From Phoronis australis (lineage: Eukaryota; Phoronida; Phoronidae), in assembly GCA_002633005.1 (NCBI GenBank), contig NMRA01000226.1:413142-477141 (forward strand): 64,000 nt of DNA, written 5' to 3'. The notes under the pieces are model-generated. The model did not search any database and was not told the origin of the DNA. It was given only the letters and a program-made list of their open reading frames with translations. Made by a program: the position numbers and the translations under genes. Below, in pieces: positions 45,226 to 60,200 of the stretch. Each line of letters starts with the position of its first letter. Position 1 is the stretch's first letter.

Positions 45226-48200
45226 CTGTAAACAAACCAGGCACATCACAGGACTTGTACTATTCCTGAACACAGCTGTAGGTAATGCAAACATAGACAC
45301 AGGACACCAAAAAGCAAAAAGGTTTTTCAGAGTTCAAAAACGGATTCACATCAGCTTGACAAGCACAGCAAGTAACCATGCAAGTAACAGTGCTTTTGTT
45401 TCCAAGATAAAAGACGACAAATTTTGTCAAAACTTGCCAAAAAGTTTTGAGAAACAAGGTGAAAAATAACAGCAAATCATTTGAAATTCAACCAAAAAGT
45501 TTAATCTATGAAAATGTTTTGATTACCTACTCAACACAATAAAACTCAAGTGCCTTCTTACATAGCAGTCATGCAACTAACGATTAAAACAAGGCTTTTA
45601 ACTAAGAAATTGTAAAACTAACAGAATTTGACTTGATATTCAAAACCTAATTTAACATTGATAAACAAAATGCTCACCTTTTGTCTATTTATAAAAAACA
45701 AGGTGCATAGTAAAACAAGCACAGCGAATGGTATATAAAAACAATAATTTCAGGCGGTCTGGTGCACGTTGTACCAGACGTGCGCAGGCCGCACATTTAG
45801 GCCCATTGCACTGATCACCTGGAACTATTTTTGTGCTTTATCAATATCAAGTTAAAACCGAGCTGAGGCCGCTAGAAACCTGACTCGAGGGTCTAGCAGT
45901 GTGGCCCAGTGGGACTCGAACCCACGACCCTGAGTGAAGAAGGCAAAGAATCATCACACTAGGTCACACTGTCTCATCAAGCAAATGGTATGTTTCTATG
46001 GGTGTTTATTAGTCTAATAAAACTAGCCAGTATGTTGTGCAGAACAACAAGAAAATGGGAAGGTGTCGCTGTCTTCCAAGTAACCTTTTCGCCAAATTTC
46101 TTGAAAATCCGTCAGGGGACTCCAAAGATACTGAAGCAAAATTTAATGTAAAATACTGAAATTGCCACTAGGGGGCACAGGTGTAGTCTGATCAGTTTGA
46201 AGCCACTGTCATCTGCCACCATTTCCAAGGAATTCTGGAGATACAGCTGCAGACACCCAACGCCCAGAAAACAATGACAACAATATGCACCTACATGGGT
46301 ATACGTGAGTGCATAAAAAAATGGCCACATGAGCGTCATACCTGACATACTAGCAGGATACGAGGCTTGGAGTCGCTGGAGCATCTCGTCAAGTTCTGCT
46401 TGCTCATCAGAAACCCGCGTGGACTGTTCACGCGAGGGCAGGCTGAAGTGGGACCAGTCGGATCGATTGTCCCACGGGTACTGGCTGAAGTTCAGATCTG
46501 GCTGGTTGGCTTCCGAGTTTGGCAACTTGCTAGGTAGACGTCTCTGATTGGTTGGAAGCACGGACTCTTCTAAATCAAACCGTATTGATGGTATATTGGC
46601 CACAGGTGGACGGGCCTCAGTCAAAGGTATGACGAGGGGAGAGTTGCTGTAGAAGGAAGAAAGGTCGTGCATTGGAGGTGGGGGTGGTGGGAGGCGAGAC
46701 TGGGAGGTGGACTGCAGTCGCATCGTGACCTGCGTAGGGGTTGTGACTTGGTGCTGGGCACGCACACGAGCTATCTCGGGTACGACTGGTCGCACTTGAG
46801 GGTGTGACGTAGGGTTAAATGGGGGGAGGGATGTAGTAGGGACTGGCTGCCTACTGAGATCATTGACCACACGGTGACTGCCAAGAGTTCCATCAACTTC
46901 ATCCTGAAATATAGGGAGTATCACTAGCACATACAACATAGGACAAAGTGGAAACCTACAGTTTCTTGCCAAGTTTATTTTAGTTAATTCCTCTTACAGA
47001 CAGAGAAAGAACTTCCCACTCATGTTATGTGTGCCTTGACTAATTCAAGTTTCCAGCAAGAAAAGCAAGTACAAACACGATTACTCAAAATCACGCAAGT
47101 GAAACACAAAATGGCAGCCACTGAAGCAATTGTTTGGTGAAGCTGGAATGCTGAATTATGGGATAGAATTCATGAAATATGGGATAGAATTCACCGTTTC
47201 CATTCGACAATCGAACTCAAGAATTCTCACCACAAGACCATGGCCAATGTCTTGAGTGAACACAGAAAGCAGCTCAGCTCTGACCAAGAACACACACCAG
47301 ACACTTGTCACTTCAACTACGCTTAAAGAGTTCAGCAGCCAAGGTAATGTGCAATTGAGCTATCACTAAGATTTTGAGTGACGGCTTAACTGACCTATCA
47401 CAATGCAGCATTCTTGACACACCTTCATTTCCAAGCCACCATTTTACACGACAAACAACACATTGTTGGGCAAAACTTTTTGTTACTTGGCGGAATTCTT
47501 CCGCCAAGTATGTTGCTCTGACAGCAAGTTTTTTTTTTTTTTTTGTTTGTTCGCTCTCTACAGGTCGCAATTCTGGTCCGATTTTCACGAAATTTGCACA
47601 CAACATGTAGATCGGGAATCACTGGATCGCTATTGTTTTTGGTCATGATCGGATACAAAATGGCGGACGTGGCGGCCATTTTGTATCCGATTTCACAGTC
47701 AAATGCTCGTAGAGGCCGCATTTTTCAACCTACATAGCTGAAAATCGGTACGAATATACTAGAACGCATGTGCTACAATTGTGCAGAAAATCGTTGACTT
47801 CCGGTTAAAGATGGCGGAAATATTGGACGTGGCGCATGCGCACCCCGAAATAGGGCTAAAAACGTTTTCTCCTGTAGAGGGCGCAATTGCAAACCAATCA
47901 CTTTCAAACTGGTCAAGTGTTTGTTGAGTTTAATAAGCTTTTATAAAAAATTATTGAACCGGAAGTCACTTTCAAGATGGCGGCTGTGGCGCATGTTCAC
48001 ACGATTTCAATCGCTCTGGTGTCNNNNNNNNNNNNNNNNNNNNNNNNNNNNNNNNNNNNNNNNNNNNNNNNNNNNNNNNNNNNNNNNNNNNNNNNNNNNN
48101 NNNNNNNNNNNNNNNNNNNNNNNNNNNNNNNNNNNNNNNNNNNNNNNNNNNNNNNNNNNNNNNNNNNNNNNNNNNNNNNNNNNNNNNNNNNNNNNNNNNN

Positions 48201-51200
48201 NNNNNNNNNNNNNNNNNNNNNNNNNNNNNNNNNNNNNNNNNNNNNNNNNNNNNNNNNNNNNNNNNNNNNNNNNNNNNNNNNNNNNNNNNNNNNNNNNNNN
48301 NNNNNNNNNNNNNNNNNNNNNNNNNNNNNNNNNNNNNNNNNNNNNNNNNNNNNNNNNNNNNNNNNNNNNNNNNNNNNNNNNNNNNNNNNNNNNNNNNNNN
48401 NNNNNNNNNNNNNNNNNNNNNNNNNNNNNNNNNNNNNNNNNNNNNNNNNNNGCTAGTCACATGAATGTTATCGTGTTTGACAAACTACCACTTTAGATAG
48501 AGTTTTGAACGGGCTTTCAGATGATAATTTCCATTTTGCGCTACGACGTCTACTTTTTGAATTATTCGAGATTTTCGGATACCGTTGTTCCTTCGGTCAC
48601 ACGCAGCTGGCTGGCTTTCAGTTCAGTTTGTTTTGATTATGCCTAGTTGACCCAGACTGACCCAGCCAGCACTGTTCTACTGTAGACTGGTTCTTTATTG
48701 TAGTTGATTGTCTGCTCTCTATTTGATTTCTTCGCTAGTCACATGAATATTATCGTGTTATCGTCTTATTCACAATTGCCGCCGTGATCGTCTTGATTGT
48801 CGTCGTCTCCCTCATCGTCGTCTTTTCGATTAGTTCCGCCAAGTGTCGCTCCTCCGAGCGCTCTCGTTTGTTTGTTGACTTTTCGCAAGGGGGCAGAGCT
48901 TGCGATAGGTCAACTGACCCAGGGACTAAGCCTACCTTATCTCTCCTTCCTGTCAGCCTTGCTCTCATCCTGTCCAGCTGCCTCTGTAGCTGTTGGTTGT
49001 GCTCCGTCAGTATTCCCCGCTCAACCTTAAGTCTCTCCTCACGGATCAGATCCCCGTCTGAGCCTGTGTCCGACTCGGACTGACTAGAGCCACTGGCCAG
49101 GTTGTTCTGAAGTCTTTCAATCTCGTGTAAAAGTTCACTGAAATAACACAGCCAACAAAAACGTATCATTATATTATATTAGAAGTTCCGGTAAGTAAAA
49201 TTTTCCTCATGGTATCAAGTGTGAAATCACTGATAACGTGAGATAACCAAAGATGGGCAAGCTTCGATGTTCTACAGAAGACAATCGTACGTGTGGTTTG
49301 ATATATGGATGACCGAGCACATCAAAAGTCAAATATTTCCGTTGTTGGTTTGTGGCATCTACAGAGTTTACTGCTCAAAAATCAAGACAAATGAATTATC
49401 ACATGTTCTCAGTCCTTATATCCGTCATAGATGCTCATGAGATTAAGCCTTGCCATGTATTAATAAAAAGTAGTCATATCAACAAAATCTATAGATCATT
49501 ACCGACTCTGTTACAGTGTATGCACCGGGTGGATACCTCTGCAGAGTCACATCATGTGACCTAAAAGTCACAAGTTCGAAAAGATTTCCACCACACTCTG
49601 GGTTTGAACGTGTAGCTTCTGCAAACTGTGCAGAAATTCTAGTGCACAGAGTCACTGGGACAGCTTGAACAGGGCAATCCTACTTGTGTTTTGAAGAACT
49701 TCACACTTTTGTAACAGGACACTGTTACTGCAGCCATGAATTAATTACACATTACCCGTAAACTAATATTACTATCTTTCACCAAGTACAAACCATACAC
49801 ATCTCCGCAGACTGACGAAAATGTTCACATCAGAGGTAGTTGCATGACAATACAAACAATCAACCCATTCTGAACTTTTGGCATCATCGTTTGATACAGA
49901 TGACAATGTTCCCTGTACATGACACACACCTGGCTAAATCTGCATTTCAAACTTTTTAGCCTAGCTAAAAATGGAAATTAATTTCAGTGGAAATCAAATT
50001 CAACCTTTACTCTCACAAAACTAGTCATAAAAATTCTCTTAACCACGACAGAACCTTTCTGTTACCAAGAAGAAGGCACAAACCCTCAACAGGTCAAGAA
50101 AAACGCATCAAAAAATCATCAATTGTATTGAGGTTAGCCAAAATGGCACACAGGGACTTCTATTCGATGACCACTTCCTGTGAGTACATCGCAGATCGGT
50201 TGTAGATTTTGGATCTTCATAAAAGAACTCTAAATATGTTTAGAGTGACAGCGAAACAAGGCAAAAGGCAGCTTTAATAAAGCTTGCCACCTTGTGTAGT
50301 CAAATTGTACGTCTAACAGGACAGAATTAGTTTGTTTTTGACTAGACACTAATCCTATCAATGAGTCAACATCTGAAACACCTCTTGACCCACATTTTGC
50401 ACTGGAAACCAACTGCCTAATTTTGTTTTCTCTCAATAGGTCATGCTACAGATACTCAAAAAGCTACATTGATTTTCAAAAGGTTGCATTTCAAATGTCA
50501 TTCAATCCTTGTGCGAAAAATTTTTGTGAACTTGATACATATATGCATAACCAATCTCATAACAGGCAGGGGTACACTTAGCACTGTTTTTAGTACATTT
50601 AGTGGGAAATTAGTTGAAATTTGGTTGTTATTTTCTTTTAACATATTTACAGTAATTTTTTGAAAAGGAAATTTAGAAGTGAAAACTAAATACTGACAAC
50701 AAATGTCCATTTAATACAGAAATCAACCATTAAAAATTGCCCCCACCTCAACATTGTGTTAGTTACCGCGATATCATACTTAGTACAATACAACAATATC
50801 ATAATTTACCTGTTTTCATTCTCTAAGTTTTTAATGATATCTTCTCGTTCCTTCAATTCATCAGAGTCCAACTGAACGTGTAAATTCTGTAAGTTCTCCT
50901 AGAAATATAAATGCAAAAGTCAGTGCCTAGTCAGTTGACGTGTAAGGAACAGTTCTAAACACGAACACGAGGCTGGTTTGAAAGAATTTAATTTGTGAAT
51001 AATTAACATTACTAGGACATGCAATTTTTTTAAATCTGGTTTCCAGGCCACCTGTTGGCCACGTCACGTGACCTTATGAACATCAGTCTGAAAAGATTTC
51101 TGCCCCAACCGACCAGACTTATATTCATTAGGTCATGTGATGTGGCCAACAGGTAGCATGCAGATCAGACTTAAGACTTTTGTGATCTATATTTCCACGC

Positions 51201-54200
51201 CTGTTCAAAATTTATAACACTAGGACTGCTTCAATCTCTGCACAGTTCTGCGCTAATATTGAAAAAAATGATTACTTGCATTTTTTGCTTTGACTGTGAC
51301 ATGAGATCACAAGCCACAAAGACAAGTCAGCATTACACTTGATATTCACCAGGTTGTGAAAAAATGGACTCCTTTTATAATCTGAAGACTGAGAAAGTAA
51401 GCCAACAGGGGGCACTCATGGATAAGGAACCTGTGTCTGTTGTCGCAAGAGTGCCACATAGTGAGTTTTGAGGTGGTCACATGGTAAAATCTGGTATCTA
51501 AGGACACAGCCTAGGCTTGTATTTGAGTATGCCTCTATACTCAAAAAGGTCTTGTTCAATTTGCATGAACATTATTCAAATTAGCAACACGTGCTGTATT
51601 GTGTTTTGTTTTACTTATTTTTACTTATTCCATATTTTCATGGAATGGTTTAACTTAACCAATATTTCATCATGTAATCAACGTTTAGACCATGCCTATT
51701 TACTAGAGAACACAAGAAAAATGATGACTTGACATATATTCGAGTTTGTTGCATTTTCATAAGTTCTTAAAAAACGCATTACAACTTTGCTCATAAAGCC
51801 ATGTGCTTGTATATCAGCTTTCACGATAATGACACTGAGGTGTGCCACGCTACAGTACAGAGACACCTGTAGTCTGTTTCATGAAAGTGACTTAAGAGTC
51901 ACTCAAGACATAAATTTGATATTACGCTCCCACTTTACAATTATTGCAGAATAAAGGTTTGGCCGGCAAGTAATCATGAGCAGATCACAGATTAGGAATA
52001 ATTCATAGAAATTATCGCAGCAACTACCAGTTATGTGTATATTTTTGGAGACTGCACTTTTGTTTAAGTGAGATATGATTATTTTTTTGAAATACTCGTG
52101 TGGAGCGCGAGACCAAATTTCTAATTTAAGTCTTAAGTCACCTTTTATGAGTCACACCTCTGGTTAAACCATTTTCAATTGTGCTGAGGTCTTTTTTGGC
52201 CATGTCATCCTTTAGGACACCTTACATGTCAAGGAATCTGACCAACAATAGCGTTCATATTTCCAATGTCCAACAGTCTCTTCAAGTAGACTGGCTTGCA
52301 TAATCTTTATATAAAATGTACACCAGATGGCATGCATCTCCTACCCGTTCTTCAGCGCTGTCAGCCTGACCGACGCCATCTGTCTGAACCACCTTAGACA
52401 CCCTGCCAGGAGGAGCTAGCTGCTCATTGTGTGCCAGCTGCCGGGCTACTTTGCTCAACATACGATGGATGTTGGGTTCTGGAGGAGCAGGGCTGCTACA
52501 ATATACATACAACAGTTTGGTCACTACAGCGACCACATGCAGGGCGAATATTACTGCCACATGAGATATTTCACCATAGTAATGGTACAGTCTGACAGTC
52601 TCTTTATATATACACTTGTTGAGTTTTGAATCCCAAGCACTTGGCGATGAACTTTCAAATGAGTCGTGCAGTCGAAAAATCATACCGTAAAGTTTTGTTA
52701 ATAAAACACTTAATGCCATAGTTATGTTAATGGTTCACAGATTGCAAAAATTAAAAAGGCAAGACAGGCAAATACAGCTACCCTCTGTAACATAGAATTA
52801 TACGTGACATGCGGATTTAGGATGCCGCAATTGGGGCCACAAACATAATCTTTTCGGAAAATTACACAATATCCTTTTTGGTCGTGTCCTGGACAACCCT
52901 TAAATTCACCTTGGACTCACAATCTGCCTGGATTGTTGTTATGGATCACATGTTGCATATAACAACCTTCAACACAGGAGAGCACACTACTATTGATACT
53001 GATACTCCTGCTGTACACAAGTATGACACCATATTGAGTCAAACACGAATGAGCCCTTACAATCTATCCGTTGGACCCTGGTCATACTCTGACCCTCTGT
53101 TCACTGACAAGTATCGCGGACGCTTGCTTTTCTCTTTGCTCTTCTTACTCAAGTTGTTCTTTACCGTCTTTACAAAGGCCTTCCTGTCATCTTTGGCACC
53201 AGCCTGCCAAACATATGACCACTCCAAAATTTGAAAAGGGTTTCAGAAAGGGTTCATTGGCATAGTGCAGGTACGCTTTTCTTACGGCTTTTCTTACGGC
53301 TGTTCTGTATGCAACCGCAAGCTCGTATTAATGTACTCCCAGAAATGCATACCAGGAAATGATTTATCTAGTAATGAATGGTGTATTTATTATTTGAGGA
53401 ATTAACAAAGTTTGTTTTGCAAGGTATAAAATGTGGGAAGAATGCCACAGTTGAGTTCAATTCAAACTCAGTCAGCTAAGTCAGAGATCAATCAACAGCG
53501 GATCCTGTACTTGGAAGGCAAGAGTCTGAAATATGTGAAAGTTGTAAAAAGTCACGTGACCTTGACTTAGAAAATATATGACTGTGTCATTAGACAAAAC
53601 TGTGGATTTTTGCCACCTCTGTCCGCTGTACCTTGTGTTACTTGGAATATGAAAAACACTATCAGCTCACAGTAAAACCATTTCTAGGTACTGAAAGTTT
53701 AAAGAAGTCTTACAAGGATTTTTGGGACACCCTACATAACACAGCTACATCCATTCAAACTAAAAAAATGCCAGAGGACAACAAATACAGACTGAAACAT
53801 TTTTGCTCAGAAATAGTTAGTTTTGATACAATGTACATTGAATGGTACTGTGGGTTACGGGAAAAGAAATGTGAAAGTAAGAATAGAATTGAAGGGTCTT
53901 TAGACTTTAGACTGAAATTTGGTCTTACGCCCCCACTACACAATTGCTGAATAAAGGTTTTATCATGCAATTATGAGCGGATCACAGTCAAGAAACAATT
54001 TATAGAAATTATCTCAGTAAGTAGCAGTTATGTCTAAATTTTCAGAGACGTTGCACTTTTGCTCAAGCGGCATTTAATTACTTTTCAGAAAATTATGTGG
54101 AGCGTGAGACCAGATTTCACTTAAGTCTTAAGTCACTTTTCATGAAACAGATTCCAAGAGAAAAGTATTCTGTTTTAGTATTTTTGAGAACACAATGCCC

Positions 54201-57200
54201 TTAATGAGAATGACAATGGCAGGCGCAAGGCAAACACCACAAGGTTGATTCAAGTCAGTTTCAATTCTTTGCAAAATCAAAGTCACACACTCAGTGACTG
54301 CTAGGAAGATTGTGACTCACTGCGACACAGTACTCCTGTGTAGGATGTCTAGATTTGTGCTTCTTGGTCACACGTCCCGTTAAGAAACACTGCTGGCAGA
54401 GGTCAAAGTTGAAACACTTGAGGCAGCGATACCTGCGTAACAAGACAATCATGTCATACTAAAACATCTGGTAAGCCAACACTTACTGAACCAATCTATA
54501 AAATCATTTCACACTGAAAAAAATATCCGTTTTCTAAAATTTAGAAGCTGTATAAAAAGAATTGTTGGTCATCTAAAAATCAAGTTAACGGTAAAATCTA
54601 CATACCTTGACGAGAGTATACTCGTATGATTCTTTGAAGATCTGGGAATTCAATTTTAAAATTTTTCATACTTTAAGTCATATTTTAACATAAGTTCGAA
54701 CAAACTGTCAAATCCATATCTCAGCTGCATTTGCAACATATCAAACACAATACATACCTGAAGCCAATAATAGGGAAAGCCTTGCAAATGTTGCATTTGG
54801 ACTCATGTTTCACTGAAAAGAAATGGTGGTGGTCAGGACTGTAATACCAGCAATTTAGAGAATGTCATGATAAAACAAGCCTCAAAATACTTCTTTAAAA
54901 ATTACTGGTCAATAAATCAGGCTAGAAAAAAATACAAGAATGAAGTGGTTTATTCAGCCAAATGTAACACCTATGAGCTCCAGTCTTACCACGCAACCAT
55001 CATAGAAAACAAGAAGTGTAAACTTGCTCGATTTCATGATTGAACACATAGCAGTCACCATTAAATGGGCAACTCGATGTTCTTTAGGAGTTGCTAATAA
55101 TTAAAAGGTTGTTCTTTCTGACATCTGAATAGAATAACAGTAGAAAACAGTTCATTACCAGGAGGATGTTTGAGTGACAAGTGACCCGTGTGATTTACAC
55201 GAATGCAGACATTTCTACAGGAAGTTCCCTCGCTACACTTGCGACACCTAGTGGACTTCAAGTTCCCTACTAAATCAAATCACTCGACAATCACCATTGC
55301 TTGAAATTGTTTATCCTGAGGTAATGCAGTGCTCGATATACCTTCAACATTTTCATTTTCCAATAACAGTCAGAGTCTCATTTCAATTATGTTCATTAAT
55401 TATGCTAACCCGACTCTGCTGCAGCCATTCTGTGCATTGTTGGTAGCCAAATGACAGTCTGCGGTTCACGGAACATCCAATCGAGAAAGACGTCCTGCGA
55501 CACACCCTGACTGTTCATAGCTCGCTCCAAGCTGCTCTCAACAGATGATGGCACATGTTGACATCCAAACGACTCGCCCTCGTGTACTGTTTCCGCCACC
55601 TGACAGGAAAAATGAATCTATTTAAAGGGTAGTGAGATATACGGTACCTTGTCTTATACCGTTAGAATGAGTCGAAGGAAGTTTCAGGCTTTTTGGTTAA
55701 AATAATAAATTATGAGTATATATTTTTTAATTTCTAATTTAAAAATTTTCTTCCATTATTAGCTTATCACTAAGTGAGTAACGAGATGGTAATTAATCTG
55801 CTTCAAATTCACGTCTTTTGCCTAGCCTCACGTACTGCAAGCTAAATTTCCATAAGAATCCGCATTTTTTGCATACGGTACACAGATCTGGAGAATTCAT
55901 GTACTTAAAGCTGCACTTTGCTCTGTTTAGCTGGCTAAACACAAAAAACAAAAGCCTTTTAATCACATAAAATCAACCTGTATTTGAAATTACCTGCATA
56001 ACATCATGTAAAAAGAGCGCCATTTTCTTCCGACTTGCAAATCCATTGTGATCACTGATTTGTTGAAAAAAGACTAAAAAACAAGAAAATAATGTCAAAT
56101 TTTTAGTTACATATCTGTTTCCAATGAGACCAAGCTCGAACGATATCTGATGTCTAGGCAAACAAAGTTACTAAATGATCTACAAAGGCATACACTTTAA
56201 AATAAAAAACTTTAAATTTCTTATTCTCCTTCCTGAACTGCACAAACGTCCCCCTTAACAACATTCTCTCCAAACACAATATTCCTCAGGACCTATGTTT
56301 CCTTTCTCACCCACAATAATTTAATGCTTATTACACTTCTTTCCTTGCGAACCACACTTCCTTTCATACCAACAATTGCTTGTAAGAAAAGATCACAGTT
56401 CACATTAAGACTGTGACTGAGGATAAAAGAAATGCTTTGCTAAGAGACGACTATCAAAATACAGCTTGTGACAAAAGAATGCTGATACTAAGACTGTCTA
56501 CACAGTTCCTAAGAAAGAACAGCAGGCTACACTGAGCTTGACCAGCGATCAGAAAATCAAATAAAAGAGATCTAAGCGTAACATATAATTACGCACAGGC
56601 TGTGGTTATGCCTCACAACATTGGTCAAATATGCAACAGTAGAATTCATACATACATCTGTACTTCTCAGATAACCGGGCACTACTCAGCACAGCGAGTC
56701 CAACTTTGATTGACAGACAACGCACCTGTCCACTTCTGTTCCTGCAAGAAGTTGTAAGTCAATTCCAAAAACCGATCAACACAAGATGTAAGTTAAATAT
56801 AGAACATAATATAAATCAATGCGGTGATATCGTATAATTAAGCATTAGTCGTTTATGTCACCAACATACGGCATGTATGAAGATCCTTAATTACACAACA
56901 TAATAATTAATGTCATACTCCTAATTCGTCCGAGGAAACGTTATTGTTTTATCCAGGTTCTCATTCACTCTCTTGCATACACCGGCAAAAATGGATGCAT
57001 GCAGGAAAAATTATCAAGTTAAGACCGACCAGCAACATTTCTCTACAGTAACTGCCATTTCTCTACAAAGACCAGTTATGTCTCAAATCTTACTGGTCGT
57101 AAATATTGAGCAGCCAGTTGAGCAATAACTCTGCAGCCTGCTCAGCATTCACTCTTCTGGTGTGGTCAGTCCTGGCTGCTTCAAACATGATGTCCAACAG

Positions 57201-60200
57201 TAGATTCTCGAGTTCCATGCAGTCCAGCTGACCCTCGCTCGGCCCGTGGTGACCTCGCTGCTTGAAGATACGGGTGATGGAGTCTAGGCTCACCAGCTCC
57301 ACTATGGTACACAAACATCAGAGGTAAGTAAACGCCAATTTAGGCCAAAACATGTTCATAAGATAACGATTAGAGAGCTTGAGAAAGGTAATACAACTAG
57401 CGAGAAAATAATCGTGTTCATGAGAAAAGAACACACAAGAGTGGTTTGTGAGTGAAGAATATTGAAGATGACTAGTCTTATAAGCTGTTTCCTGAAAAAT
57501 AGGTAACAGCCAGCGGTCACCAGATGGCGACAATGTCTTGTTTACAAAGTCGACTCACCAAGAACGCCCAAATGACATGTCGTGGAGATCAATACCATTT
57601 CGGGAGTTTACTCAAAGCATAGTTGTAAATCAAGATTGAAAAATTTACGAAACGAAGTCAAGTTATTAAAAGCATAAAATAGGTCACTTGACATTGATTT
57701 TGATTTCTGACATCACAAGATAAGGGCATGATTATTTCGTCCAAATATACGGTATATGGTTACATGTGGAAATAACTATGACCGGATTTAAGTAAGATAG
57801 TACACGCCAGTAAATAATGCAGTCCATTGGCCTTGATGATCGAAGACAACTTAGTTCAAAAACAATCAAATTTATTAAGCGGATCAGGTTTCAAGAATAG
57901 TGCATCCCAGCCCAAAAGACATTAACTCAGATTGCATTTTTCCAATAGCTGTAAAATCTCTGCACACATGATCAAAACTTAACAACAGCATATAAAATGT
58001 CTACAGTAAATGCTTAAATTCCGATATTGAACTTCGACAGTGATAGTCAACCTCACTAAAACTTACAGTTAAGTCGTTTCTGAATGAACCTCAACTTCAT
58101 GGCAGTTCTGTAAGCCGCATATTTGACACCGTCGTAGTCACCTGGAAGCATAAAACTGACATAAAGGTGGACACACAAAGACAAAACCTGTTAACAATAT
58201 GTTTAACAAAATGTTTTGATGAAAATAGCCCTTAAAATTTACAGATAGTTGAATGTGAAAATTTTTATCCATACATACCACACATAATACATAATGCAGA
58301 CAGTACAAGGCGACTTTTAAGTGGGTTTATAGTTGCCTAACAAAAATCAACTCTCAATTTAGCTCACTTACTGTCTCACATTGGTACTTGAATGGTTAAA
58401 ATAAATGATTTGTGGGCTTGGAAAGCAATGAATTATTGCTCGACACCACAATCTACAAGCTCAAACATCACTTCTCATCTGAGTAAGGAACAAGTTAAGA
58501 TCAATTTTACAGCCCAAGTGGTCTAAATCAAAAGTCCACAGAATGCAGTTAACTGGTAACGTTGGCAGCTGCAAGCTGTAACCAATTTGCAATTTTGTAT
58601 CTAACCTACCACTGGAGGGGATTTCACACACAATTTTGTATCTACAGGGTGGTCCGATACCAACCTACCACTGGAGGGGATTTCACACACAATTTTGTAT
58701 CTGCAGGGTGGTCCAATACCAACCTACCACTGGAGGGGATTTCACACACAATTTTGATCAACATAATTTCCAAAGATTATATGGACAAGCAAACCAGGTT
58801 TTTGATTTTCTTTTAACTCGCTTACAAAAGTTGTAACTCAAAGCTACATTTTGCCCTGTTTAGCTGGCCAACGTAAATTGAATTACTAGGCTTTTTACTG
58901 AACTCTCATACAATCACTCTCATATTATTCGATACCACGATGGCATTCATTTCCATTACCAGCAATCCATTCATGTGGCATTTTCAAATTTGCAAATGGT
59001 TCTTGTCAGTAACGGAAATAGAATTCTATCATGACAAGGAATATCATGAGATTGATAGTAAAAGGCCTAATTCAATTTTTTGTTTGTTTTTAGCCAGCTG
59101 AGCACCTTTAAGTACGAATCTTATGAAATATTTACATCTGATAAATTAGTACTGATATATTACTATGTATACCAAACAAGTTTACCTATTTCTTCCAATG
59201 TTTTTAGTAGGAATGGGTGATCCCATTGTGTGACTTCGGACTTGTGGCTGAAATAGATCATAATAATATTATTATATTAACAATAATTTACAATCTGCAC
59301 TTCAAGCTCTACAGGACAACAAATTTGAACCAAGTCAGCACTCAGCAGACATGACACACGCTCAATGAAAACTGCAACCTCCCAGCTGCAGAGAGAGTTG
59401 AACACACAGCACTATAACGCATTTACAAACAAGAGCAACGCGGAGCGTTGAAATGCGCCCACAATTGCACCGCATACGGTATCCTTCTAGGGTTGTTTAT
59501 TGGTACCATAAAGTGNTATTCACTCTCCATCTACGCACAACTTCAAAGCATAGCTACCTTTTAAACAAACCCACACAGACTATCGTCTGACAACGACGTT
59601 TAAAAGGCAACTATAAACCCACCTTCCGTAACAAAAATCAACTCTCAATTTAGCTAACTTACTGTCTCACATTGGTACTTGAATGATTAAAATAAATGAT
59701 TTGTGGACTTGGAAAGCAATGAATTATTGCTCGACACCACAATCTACAAGCTCAAACATCACTTCTCATCTGAGTTAGGAACAAGTTGAGATCAATTTTA
59801 CAGCCCAAGTGGTCTAAATCAAAAGTCCACAGAATGCAGTTAACTGGTAACATTGCCAGCTGCAAGCTGTAACCAATTTGCAATTTTGTATCTACAGGGT
59901 GGTACGAAAGCAACCTACCACTGGAGGGGATTTCACACACAATTTTGATCGACATAATTTCCAAAGATTATATGGACAAGCAAACCAGGTTTTCGATTTT
60001 CTTTTAACTTGCTTACAAAAGTCGTAACTCAAAGATACATTTTGCCCTGTTTAGCTGGCCAACGTAAATTGAATTACTAGGCTTTTTACTGAACTCTCAT
60101 AAAATCACTCTCATATTATTCGATACTGCGATGGCATTCATTTCCATAACCAGCAATCTGTTCATGTGGCATTTTCAAATTTGCAAATGGTTCTTGTCAG

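Noticed and set aside
45895-45978. tRNA gene on the minus strand
   Set aside because: The T-arm is perfect but the acceptor stem pairs out of register and the sequence continues into a SINE tail.
47195-47265. Second tRNA-like sequence (TTGAGTTCGATTGTCG on the minus strand)
   Set aside because: The B-box resemblance is weak and no cloverleaf could be drawn by eye.
47921-48496. ORFs across the second N gap
   Set aside because: Composed mainly of unknown residues and of a dispersed repeat.
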